From: Ricinus communis
Taxonomy: Eukaryota; Streptophyta; Magnoliopsida; Malpighiales; Euphorbiaceae
Length of the DNA: 64,000 nt
Reading direction: 5' to 3'
Assembly (NCBI RefSeq): GCF_019578655.1
Contig: NC_063260.1
Coordinates: forward strand, 23,708,888-23,772,887
Part shown: piece after piece, positions 34,568 through 45,700 of the stretch
Position numbering within the stretch: the stretch's first letter is position 1
Layout: each line of letters starts with the position of its first letter
Position numbers and translations under genes: made by a program
The notes under the pieces: model-generated
Seen by the model: the letters and a program-made list of their open reading frames with translations, nothing else
The model's database searches: none
Told to the model about the DNA's origin: nothing

Positions 34568-36616
34568 TCAGCCAACAGTAATTTCTTTTTCCTTTGCTTT
34601 ACAGATATCTTCTGCTGACTTCACAAACTTCTTTGTCAATTCATCAACCTGAAAAGAGATCGAACTTCATGAAAAAGAAAAAGAAAGGTACAAATCAATG
34701 CAATTTTTTTGCAAAGAGAAGTGAGAATAAGACTTTGAAGTCACCTCTTTTTCCAATCTCTTTACATCATCCTTTGAAAGATTTGAACCTGCTTTTTTTA
34801 TTGTATCCAGTGCCTGTGAATTCAAAATATAAGCTGCCTATAGACATAGAAATTGAACTCTCTTCACGGTGCACACAAATACAAAACTACACTTCCTAGG
34901 CAATAAAGAAATGAACCACAGAGACATAACTTGATTTTAGACATGCAGGCAATAGCTAAACAACCGTAAGGCTTGAAGAAATATGCAAATTATCTACTAA
35001 AACTGAGTATGGCCTATTTGTTCCATGTATGGATTCTAGCTATTAAGGTCCATATGAGCTGCTCTAACATTTTGTTGGAAATTCCATTCTTTCATGAGTA
35101 CAAACCATTAAATTGAATTAAATCTTCTATAAAAAATCCTTAATAACATCAATAAATTACAATAAATAAAATTTACTGTCGTGCCTTCTGGCGAGCCCTT
35201 CTTACGCTCTGTTTAACCTCTTCACAAGACTTTCCAACCACCTTACACATAGCCTGGTACATATATTACGGAAAGTTATTGGTCACGTTACAGAAATGAT
35301 ATAGTAGCAAGAGAGGGAAAAAATGTTTAAGAAAAGAAAAAAGAAAAGAGACTAGTTATCATATGTTCACCTGCATATGCTCTTTGGTTAATCTGATAAA
35401 TGGAAAGCAAGTAAAAAACACATAAGTCAAGATCAAAAAATCTCACAATATGGCACATGTATAGTCAAGATCAATGCAGCAAAACTTTCACCATATCTTC
35501 AAAATAAGGTGTTGTAAACTCAAATCAGCATAGAATGTAGGTTCTGATAGATAATATGTATTCATCAATACTCAAGAAAAATTGATTGCATACAAATGAT
35601 AAGATGAGTTAGGAAGTTCTTACGGTGGTATAGAAGCAATCAATCGTTCACCATCCACTCTGGGATTTAAACCCAATGGAGATGAAACAATGGCCTTCTC
35701 TAGTGCACTAACCATCTGCAGACACAAATAACTAAACAAATAAATGAAAAGAAAAGATTATAAACAAACACAAAAAAAGGAGAGAACACTCAAAATTATT
35801 GAGTTTGAGACAAGGTATAGTAATTACATTGGGATCATAAGGATTCACAGATAAGGTTTTAGGATCCATGACAGCAACAACAGCTAACCGGTTCAATGGC
35901 ATTTTCACACCATCAGTTTCAACAATGATGTGGTCAAGCATTCCTATAAAAACAGACAAATAGATTATGAATTTTAAATAATTAAAGCAATCAACTTTAA
36001 TCACTCAAAACTGAAACAAAAACTACATGTTCATGTTAACGTACCTGCAGATGCCCGTCCAGTTCGTAATTTGGTTAATTCACGAGACAATGAGACTATT
36101 GCTGCCTCCATCTGCAAAGCGGCACTTTCCTTAACAGCAGGTCCAATATCAGGAGTGACTTGAACAGTACCCCCACCAGAATCATCCTCTAAATTACAAA
36201 TTTAAAAAGAAAAAAAAAAGGAAAGAAAAGAATTTTGCTGAGATTCAACATATTGATTACTATAATACTGCATTATGAAGTTTAATTTACACAAAAAGAA
36301 AAGGACTTTCGAAATTAAATTCGGGAAGTTTAAAAAAGGAAGAATTCATTTCTAACGAATTCCGTATAAAGAAAATAAAGAAATTTCAAAACTCTTTAGG
36401 GGAGAGAGAGAGAAACGTACTTGATTTCTTGCCTTTGGCAAAGCCTCGACGAGAGTCAATGAGGAAATTACAGCGAGGTATAAAGTTTGATTGGGCCTTA
36501 CAGTTGCAGAATACATTGCGACCTTGTATCATATTGTTACTACTACTATAATAGCTCCGAAGTAGCGTTGTCATTGAGTTTTTAGAAGCCATTGCTCGTC
36601 TCAGATACACGGCCAT
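34568..36616 (-). CDS. Ribosome recycling factor, organellar (probably mitochondrial)
   Basis: RRF splits post-termination ribosomes with EF-G so that subunits are reused. Minus-strand exons: 36616-36421, 36188-36045, 35943-35828, 35715-35624, 35392-35371, 35253-35185, 34813-34745, 34648-34568, giving 262 aa. The N-terminus MAVYLRRAMASKN, rich in R/S and ending SRRGFAKGKKSKDD, resembles a mitochondrial presequence. The RRF domain starts about residue 80 and shows ELTKLRTGRAS, NPYDPN, PLTKEHMQ, RRARQKALDTIKKAG and SKDDVKRLEKEVDELTKKF. Exon 5 is only 22 nt. The intron between exons 6 and 7 must begin GC (AAG|GCACGA) to keep the conserved frame; the nearby GT would lead to a stop. Later in-frame Mets (36592) are possible starts; a frame also extends upstream to 36793, but MAVYLRRA fits a presequence best. 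Confidence 0.92.
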
Positions 36617-37275
36617 TATTATCTCTCTTTTCTCTAATTTCCCTGCTCCTGGTTTTGCGTTTTTTGCAGAGAGGTTTATAGGGTTTTTGCTGACCAAGCT
36701 TCCTGCGTTCGAAACGGCTGCCGTTTTTGGTTGCTTTCTGAGGAGATAGATCGGCACTGCGGTCGCTAAACTGGTTTTTCTTGGGCCAGGCAATCGGCCT
36801 GCTCAAAAACTGATATTGGGCTGGTCTGTTGAATTTGTTTTTGCCTTATACATGCAATCTTACAACAAAGAAAGCTATATTATTGCCATTTTTGTTCAAA
36901 GGCATAAAAGTTTATTTCCATTCCACACTTCACTCACCTCAATTATCTAAATGTGTTGCAAATGGGAGTATTTTGAATATTCCCCAATGGAAATCAAGCT
37001 CTTCTTCTACTGTGTATATAAACAGCAATATAGTTATATAAACCCATACATGCATTATTTAGTGTTTCATAAATATAAATCTAATTTAGTGTATATATTT
37101 GAGTGCTGGAAGAAAGAGAATACTTTGACAATAGCTTACCATATAGGATTACTAAAATAACTATTTATCAATTCTTTTATGAATATTAATTTATAAAAAT
37201 TCATCTATAACAATCCTCAAATTTTAATTTATGTTTATAATTTTGATGTTATTATTCTTGATTCCATTGCTTCTT

Positions 37276-37276
<1 letters not shown>

Positions 37277-37332
<56 letters not shown>
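37277..37332. repeat. (TA)n microsatellite
   Basis: About 27 uninterrupted TA units, the longest simple repeat in the window; likely length-polymorphic. Confidence 0.95.
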
Positions 37333-37333
<1 letters not shown>

Positions 37334-37950
37334 CTCCTTACTATATAGTGTTTTTTTTTCTTTTCTCTATAGTTTAATTATCTTCTATTTTTCTTTTAAC
37401 TCATTTTAATCTAAAAATTTCATTCTTTTAATAGTTTTGTTTTCTCTTTCGTTGTTTTATTATTTTATTTTTGTTAATTAATTGCAGTAAAAAATTCAAG
37501 CAAGTAATGCTATGCATCATTTTATCATTATATGATTTTTATCTATAAAAAAATAAAGTAAACATGAGAAAGTATTGTAACCATTAATTAAGTTTTTCTT
37601 TAATTGGAATTCTTTTTCTTATTATGTTGCTTTTATATTTGAATTTTTTACGATTTTTATTTTAGGGTATCTTACTAGAATTTGATCATTAATGAGCAAT
37701 TAATTGTATATATTTATATGAATTAGAGCTGATAACGGGATAAATTGACAAATTTCTAAATGTCATGGGTGATATGGTAAAAACAAAAAAAAATCAATTT
37801 GGGGTAACTTGGACCACTTGTAAGTTGAGGGGTCAGCTAAGCCGTTTTTAATCTTAATTCCTATCTTCCAGCGGCAGGGAGAGAGATATTATTAGTGAGG
37901 CAGCCAACATCTTAAACACCAGACATTTTCTCTGGTTGCTCGCCTGGAAA

Positions 37951-37982
37951 AAAGAAGAAGAAGAAGAAGAAGAAGAAGAAGA
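37951..37982. repeat. (GAA)n microsatellite in MTERF5 leader region
   Basis: About ten GAA units, ending 75 bp before the proposed start codon, so probably in the 5' UTR. Confidence 0.9.
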
Positions 37983-38056
37983 TATTGAAGCAAGAAAGCT
38001 ACTTCCTTTAAACTCCAACCATTAAACCCAAAACCACTTCCCTTTTTAAGCTCCAA

Positions 38057-40894
38057 ATGATGAAAGCATACACTGCAATTCGCTCCACCCAGCTCACTTG
38101 TCTCTCTAGAGGAGTTTTGCAAGTTTCAAGGTACCCTTGTTAGTAAAAATTCGTTACTTCTCTCTCTCTCCATAGAATTGATTATTATTTTATATTTCTG
38201 CTTAAGTTTTGGAAAATACAGTTTTTGTATTATTATTGTTCTATCAAATGATTAAGATTCTTTTAATTAAACTAGGAAATTATAACACTCAGCATGTAAA
38301 TGTAAAGGTTTTCTGAACTTTATATTCTGTGGAAGATAACGGTTTTCTGGGGGAATAGTGGAAAAAGGAGAAGAGTCAGAGAAATATTTCTAATGGAAAA
38401 TATGAGAGATTGCACAGAAGAATTTATACATGCACTGCTGATTGTTTGAACGATAAAGTGTTAATGTTGCAAAGATGCAAAATTGAGTCTTGGGTTAACC
38501 ACCTCCTGCAAAATAAATGATAGAATTATTAGGTTTACATATATGCTATGAGTCACCTTTTAATTTGAAGGTTATATTTGGACTATGGTAAACTTTTTAT
38601 GCCCATAGGTTGAAAGTTCATAAAAAAAGTGGTATATTTAAAGGTTTCACTGAGCAGAAGCCCGTAAACTAAAGCTTCCCTAGTATTCTAAAATTTGAGT
38701 CCCTGCATTGACTTTCTTTGGATTGAATGACATTGCCCAATAACCATAATATGGCTAGTGCACCAAATTCCTCAATTCTCTGTTTTATTTGTTAAATTTT
38801 GATTGAGTGCTTGAAATGTCTGTCAAAGGAAAAAAGTGGAAAAACTTTATACCTGATAATGAGTGCAAAACTATTGAAAACTAGCATAATATGTAAAAGC
38901 ATGCCATTCTTTTTCCTTAATTTCAGATGCTCTTTTTAGATTTTCCAGAAATTTCTGATTATCTTAAAACTACATTCTTGAATAGAATTTTGAAATGTGA
39001 TTGGATGGACTTGAGGAAATTTTGTTTGTCATTGAGTGTCGAGCACTTCTTCCTTAACAGAAGTTAACAAAAGTGGAGCTTCCAAACTCTGGGATGTTTC
39101 CTGTGGCTTTGGTTTAACTGACTTGCAAAAGGACATTTATAGTTATTTATTAGCATCACATCTATCTTCCTGCTCTACTCTCTCGTTCCTTTTTCCTATT
39201 CTGGAGGGGTATTTCAAAAGCTTTATTTTCCTGTTTTACATCCTGGTTAACATAGTATATTTACTTTGCTTTACTTTTCCACAGGCCTTGGCTATCTTTT
39301 CCTAGGAAACTCTTCTTTTGCCAAGCAGCCATTGGTAGGAGCTAATTTTGTATTTATAAATTCTTTTATTATTGTTGTTGTTGTTGTATTTTTTTTTGTC
39401 GTGCTAACTTAACTTCCATATGAAAGATGAAAGTAAAAGTTTTCCTGCCTGCATGTATCTTTATCTCTTTATAGCACTGACCAATTTCTTTACTAAAATC
39501 TGATTCTGGGGTAGATGGATCAGTCGGCTTGAGAGTGGTGCCTCCAACCCTATTGGCAGCAGAAAAAGAAGAAGCCAAGGCTGTCTTAACCTTGTTCTTG
39601 AAGAAACAAGGTTTGAGCAATGCAGTTGCTGTGAGAACTACCAAGTCGTCAGACCTGTTCATTGACCACCTCGTCGCTAGGCTTCATTCTGTTCATAAAT
39701 CTCGGTATCTAGTAGGTTCGGTTGCTTCTGTTTGGCCACATTTAAGTTTAAATTTCTATTCTAAATTAGTTCCTTTCTAACAAATTCTACATTTCAGGAC
39801 GAGAGCTCACAACTCTAGAGATCAGGGATGCTCTCATTCCGTACCTTGAATCTCTACTTGAAGAGCATGGAAGTGTTCTGGTAGATTTAGTGGAGAACTT
39901 TTCAAACCCACCTGATAAAGGAAAGCCAGTTGCACTTGTTACTCCACCCAAAGTAACTGTCAACTCTAAGAAACTGAAAGCTGTGTCCAGAGTAAGTGAG
40001 ACAGGCCCTGCTGGGCAGCTTCCTCCTCATATTCTCTATCTCATGGACCTTGGCATGGATCTTGAGCAGATCAAAGGCATTACAAGCAGATTCCCTGCTT
40101 TTGCTTACTACAGCTTGGAGGGCAAAATTAAGCCAGTTGTTGAGTTCCTTCTTGATCTTGGGATACGCAAGACAGATCTTCCAACTATCTTTGTTAGAAG
40201 GCCCCAACTTTGTGGAATTAGTCTCTCTGAAAATCTCAAACCCACTATGACATTCTTGGAAAATTTGGGTGTGGACAAGAGACAATGGGCTAAAGTTATA
40301 TACCGTTTTCCAGCACTTCTTACTTACAGCAGGCAAAAGGTTGAGCTGACTGTAGATTTCCTTAATGAGATGGGCCTCTCAGCAGAAAGCATCGGTAAGA
40401 TTCTAACTCGATGTCCTAACATTATAAGTTACAGTGTGAATGACAAACTAAGGCCGACAGCTGAATACTTCCGTTCGTTGGGGGTTGATGTTGCTGTTCT
40501 TCTGTACCGATGTCCACAGACTTTTGGTCTCAGCCTCGAGGCCAACTTGAAGCCTGTCACAGAATTTTTCTTGGAAAGGGGATACAGTATAGAGGAAATT
40601 GGAACTATGATTCAAAGATATGGAGCTTTATATACTTTTAGCTTGGCAGAGAATTTGATACCAAAATGGGACTTTTTTTTGACCATGGATTATTCAAAAG
40701 AAGAGCTGGTGAAATTTCCTCAGTATTTTGGCTACAGTTTGGAAGAGAGGATAAAACCAAGGTATGCACTAGTGAAGGAGGCTGGGGTCAAACTGCTGCT
40801 GAACCAGGTTCTATCATTATCATATTGCAACTTTGATAAGGTCTTGAAAAAGAAAATTCAGAAAATGCTTTCTGAGAAGGCCTTAAATGATTGA
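38057..40894 (+). CDS. MTERF5: mTERF-family organelle transcription factor (MTERF5/MDA1-like)
   Basis: mTERF proteins are helical-repeat nucleic-acid-binding proteins of plastids and mitochondria; MTERF5 (MDA1) acts in plastid transcription in Arabidopsis. Exons 38057-38130, 39285-39334, 39515-39715, 39798-40894, in phase, 473 aa. The N-terminus (MMKAYTAIRSTQLTCLSRGV...RPWLSFPRKLFF) is basic, Ser/Thr-rich and lacks acidic residues, as in a transit peptide. A conserved plant block follows (PPTLLAAEKEEAKAVLTLFL, FLKKQGLSNAVAVRTTKSSD, GRELTTLEIRDALIPYLE). From about residue 183 to 455 there are roughly eight 35-residue mTERF motifs with the usual LG(M/V)..., FP or CP and proline at repeat ends (RFPAFAYYS, RRPQLCGIS, RFPALLTYS, RCPNIISYS, RCPQTFGLS, KFPQYFGYS). 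The MTERF5 assignment rests on recalled similarity over the whole length. Confidence 0.9.
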
Positions 40895-42788
40895 AATAGC
40901 GGTGAAGATCGTCAAGAAGGAATTGAAGAGCGAGGCTTCTTAGTGATAGTATAATAATTCAGGGTGACCATTGTGAAATACCGTGATGGAATAATTGCCT
41001 GGTCAATACAGTATTGATGCTCTTAATGGACACAATTATGTCGTGTCGATGAAAATACAAATGCAGAGCTGCATTTGTAAGATGGGGCATATCTATTATA
41101 CTCTGCGAGCTGATTAAACATATTCAGCATGCCCATGTTGCTATTACAGTAAAGTTTAATCGGCTGGATTTGCAGATAATGGGCATGGCCTTATTAGGAT
41201 GAACTAACTGGAGTACGAGAGTAGACAAGTTAGATGCCTAATCCTGCATACTGAATTCAGCATGGTTTATTTTTTTTAGAATGGGATTATTTGAGATGCA
41301 CGGCAGCAAAATGAATCTGATTTATTCCCTTCTGTTGGAACAACCCTGTATCTATTTCTATAGGAAGGCACTATTATGTTATTCGTAGGCGTTCTGTATG
41401 TTTCAGTATCCTGTATTTCAAATGTTCCGTTGAAAAGAAGTTATGTATATGGTCATTATTGTTCGAGAGAAAAGTGATACAAAGTAGTGGTGGTGGTGTT
41501 CTTATTCGGCAAACAATACCAGAAAATGAGCATGGGGGGGGTTGCATTTGGGAGAAATGGTGAAACAGGCAGTGATACTCTTGATTGTTCATATAGTACT
41601 TGCGTGATGTTCTGGGAAGTGAAATGTTATATATGCATATATTAGTTGATTGAAGATGAAAGGAATGATGAGAAAACATTGGTGTCTTTCAATACTCACA
41701 AACAATGAAATGGTAAAGCTTAAACTATGGATGGCACCTTCTAACTATCCAACTGGTGTCATAATAGACCAGGAATTACGAGCATGCATTTGTCCCTCGC
41801 TATCTCCAACCCCCAACTCTAATAAACACTCCACCAATTGCACAAAATTTAAGGAAGGTTCAAATGGTGGGGCGGTGACACGTTGCTTTACACGAGTCAG
41901 ACTTTGAAAAGATAAGTTTTGCCACAGATATACACACACTAATTACTATGCAGTAAACTACCGATCCAGTATCCCAATTTACTCGCATTTTCTTCTGCAA
42001 TTTAAATTTCAATCTGATATTCTATTTTCCATGTACAGCAGTTTATATTTCATTTCATTTGAAATTTATGTTTAAATAAGTACTTTAATAAGTACTTTAA
42101 TAGTTTTTATTTAAATTGCAGAAGTAAATACATAAAACCAGATATATTTTTATTTCTTTTATTTGAATTTCTCAAAAATATTTAAATTATAACCTGATAT
42201 ATGTGATATATTGTTGAAGTTCACTCTATATGTACGTGTATATAATACAACAAGTTCTGTATCAAAAAGAAATGCTTAATCGAGAATATATGTTTTGTTT
42301 TATCTTAGAGGAATTTTTGTTTTCTAATTTATGCTTCTGCTGCTGACTTCACCAAACAAATTCTATTCTACAAAAAATGCAAAAATTTACAGCAAGATTA
42401 TTATTCTACAATATCCACAAATTCATGGAATGCCATTATTATTTTAATTAACATTTTGCTGGCAAAGGCACTTACCAAAATGGTACACAAAATTCTAAAC
42501 TTCTTTTTTCTTTTGATGTAAAAAATTATAAACAATTAATTCAAAGAATCTTTGTCTCAAAATGACATCACTCTCATTTCCTTTGTAATCAAGTCTATAA
42601 ATTCGGGAAAAATAAATAATAATTTTAATAATAAAAAGAAACAATTCCAAATAAACGAGACTTCCTTAATAAACTTCTCGACCGTTTCTTCTCAAGCTCC
42701 ACTACTTCCACTCTCTGCAAATGCAAACCAAACCAGAACCGAAAACAAAGAAGGTGGTAATTTTAAGCAAAGAAAAAAGAAAAGAGAA
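40895..42788. other. Spacer between MTERF5 and the cohesin gene
   Basis: The MTERF5 3' UTR probably extends a few hundred bases. A GC-poor gene-free stretch follows. About 42650-42788 is the likely 5' UTR of the cohesin gene. No transposon ends or RNA genes were recognised. Confidence 0.55.
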
Positions 42789-45700
42789 ATGTTTTACTCG
42801 CATTCCTTTCTCTCAAGAAAAGGGCCATTAGGTGCTATTTGGGTAGCTGCTTATTGCTTTAAGAAGCTCAAAAAGGCTCAGGTCACTCAAACTGATATCG
42901 CTTCTTCTGTTGGTTCGTTTTTCTCTCTTCCCCTTTTAGTTTTTTTTTTTCCACTTCTTTTTTATTTTTCGCTTTATTCTCTTTTGAATACAAATGAGAC
43001 CATAATTCTAATATCTCAGTTTGTCTTCCGTTTTCTGACATTTTTGTCTGTAAGCATTTTGTTTTTCTTTTGTTGCTTCTTTTAAGAGAGAGATTGAGGT
43101 ATCCCGCGGATGTTTCTTTTCTGGGCTGTGTTAGTTCTTTTTTTCTTGTATTTTGCAAAAAAACAGTTCTTTTCTTTGATCTGTTTGATCATATACTTCG
43201 GTTATTTGTTAGTTCTATGATGAATTTGCTGCAAAGGTTGTTTCTTTATGTGTTCGTTACTTGGAACGGCTGAATTGGCTAACATACGAGCTGGGTTTTC
43301 TGATTTGTGTTCTTTTAAGGAAGAATTTTATTGTTTATAATTTGAGGTAAACTATAATTGTAACTTAATTCTGGATATATATTTTCTGGTTATTTTTCAA
43401 ACTATTTTGGGTTTTTTTTCTGGATTTTTAATGTAGTCTGTTCAATCTCTTTGTATGCTGGGAAAAAGATAAACTTTTATCAACAGGGGAACGGCATTGT
43501 TGAGCATAATTGTTTGCTTCAGGAATTATGTCATTTTACATGGCTGTTTATTTGCACAGGTTCGACAAATTTTATATATTTGTCATTATAAATTTATGTA
43601 GTTTTTTGATCCCCATATTTTTAATATGTAGATTCTTGTGTTTGTTCCATGCTGTAGCTTATGCTAATAACAATGAAGAACTTGTCAGCAGCTATAGTTG
43701 TATACTTTATAATGGAGAAGCAATGGGCAAATTAACAAAATCAGAAGAGTAGTATGAAAATTTTTCTTCAGTAGCTATGGTTCTGGCTTGTAGTTATCCT
43801 GCAGTTGTTGGAATTTTGCTTAGTTACTAGCTGTAGTGCACGTGGAAGATGAAGCAGGGTAACAAAATCAAATGAGTAGTATGAAAATGTCGTAAGATTA
43901 TCTAGAGGATATTAAAAGCTTAGATAAAGATGTGGCCAAATTGTGTTCTTCAATTGCGGTGTCTTAACATTCTTCATTACTTGCAAAATCTGTTATTGGT
44001 AATGGAATGGCAACTGGCCACAATTAAGCTATGAGTCGCGATTTGCCAAGAATTCTGATTGTACAATATCTCTTGGTGTTTTTGGAAATTGGAATGGAGT
44101 AAATTTTCTACATAGTGGCACTGTGTGCTTTTGAAAGCTTTTGTGCACTAGTTGCTTTCATTTCTGCTTTCTTCATTAAATTCCTTCTTTACTTGCCCTA
44201 GTGCAGATAAAATATTGCAAGATGAATTTGATGCTGTCACATATAGGGTACTTGCCTACCTTCTTCTTGGTGTTGTCAGAATATTCTCCAAAAAGGTTGA
44301 GTATCTGTTTGATGACTGCAATAAGGTGCTACTCAAAATCAAAGATTTTATGGCTAGGAATAAAGAAAGGGCACTTATGGAAACTCTATGTGCTCCTTAT
44401 TCCTCTATTACACTACCAGAAAGGTTTGAACTCGATGCTTTTAACCTAGAGATCATAGAAGATATTAGTGGGTAAGTTGTTCTAGTTTTTTATAGTTTAG
44501 TGGTTAAGATTTTTCCTTGTTCTAGTGTCCTTTAATGGGCTTGTGTTTTCCGCTTTGCAGAGGCAATGTGGTGCCCTCTGAAGACATTACAGTTAAAGGT
44601 ATTGGATTTTCTTCATTTTAAACAAGTTTCGTTATTTTATTCTGCTCCGATTGTTACGTGATTGCTAGATAATGAAACAGATGGCATGTGGAAAACTGGG
44701 GCCATAGTGCCATACTCCCTGGATAAGGTATATGTCATAAAATCTTTCTATCTTACATATTGTTATTATTTTGGCGACTTGAAATGCATAGGACACACCT
44801 ATTTGGTTGTTATGAAATGCTTTTGGTTGTTGATTTTCTCCTTTATGATTATTTAACAAGCTTCTGTTTTGCTACAAATATGAGCTTATTCAATGAAGAT
44901 TCACATATATTTATGCTGCTGGTGAAGTAGATGTTTGGAATCCTACTTGACTATGTACATTTATCTGTGCACGTATGTTTAATCATAACTGCAGCATATG
45001 CATCATCTCACTTGTATGCAAGATTTGCTGCTTGCATAATGGAGAATCACTTACGAATATTGTTGCTTAATTGATTCATTTTAAATATTGAGAGTCAAAC
45101 ACAAGTATTGAAGATATCATATCTCAACTCAGTAGGCTGATGTTGCAAAATCCTCTTATGCCAAGAAATTAGTAAAACTATATCCTTCATTACTCCTGTT
45201 TATACTAGGGCGCCCTTTATCAGCCAGTTTTCTTCCATTCGGCTCCCTCATTTGTAGGCGCATAAAAATTGTGTAAGCTATAGCATCTTAGCAGTTGACC
45301 AATTAATTTAGCTAGTGCTAGTCCTGAAAGTCAACAGGTCCTTATGTTTCAAGTTTGGCTCTAAAATCCTCAAGTGCTCTCTAGGCATAAACTGGCAAGG
45401 TGGTGAAGACGGTCTTTGTACAACTTAGTTAATCATATATTTACATAGGCTATATGGTTGAAGTCCACCTGAACCATTAGTCCATCATTTGCGTCACTTA
45501 AATTTATTTATCAGGAGTTTGATTCTCAGGACAGATATACTGCTATAACTGCACAAGTCTTATTGGATTTGTATGCATAGGACTTGCTTAAAGTTTTATT
45601 TGATAATTTAGTTACTATACCAATTTTGGCATATTTGCAGTATCATATTGAGGAATTCACTACTGGTCAGGTTATTTGCTCCACAAATTACAATCTGAAT

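Larger units (their letters stand above)
36617..38056. promoter_or_regulatory. Shared upstream region of divergent RRF and MTERF5 genes
   Basis: 1.44 kb between the two start codons, without a recognisable gene. It contains a long (TA)n array and a (GAA)n array just before MTERF5. The RRF side (36620-36800) is relatively GC-rich, with ttgggcc/tgggctgg motifs like those in promoters of plant translation genes. Promoter boundaries cannot be set from sequence alone. Confidence 0.5.

Noticed and set aside
36617..36793. Longer RRF protein starting at the upstream in-frame Met (36793).
   Set aside because: The extension would put KTAAVSNAGSLVSKNPINLS-type sequence before a good mitochondrial presequence start at MAVYLRRA. 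It looks like translated 5' UTR.
39036..39115. An extra MTERF5 exon after the AACAG at about 39060.
   Set aside because: Joining exon 1 (ending AG) to this acceptor gives AGA AGT TAA, an immediate stop. The exon at 39285-39334 instead continues the frame into the conserved protein.
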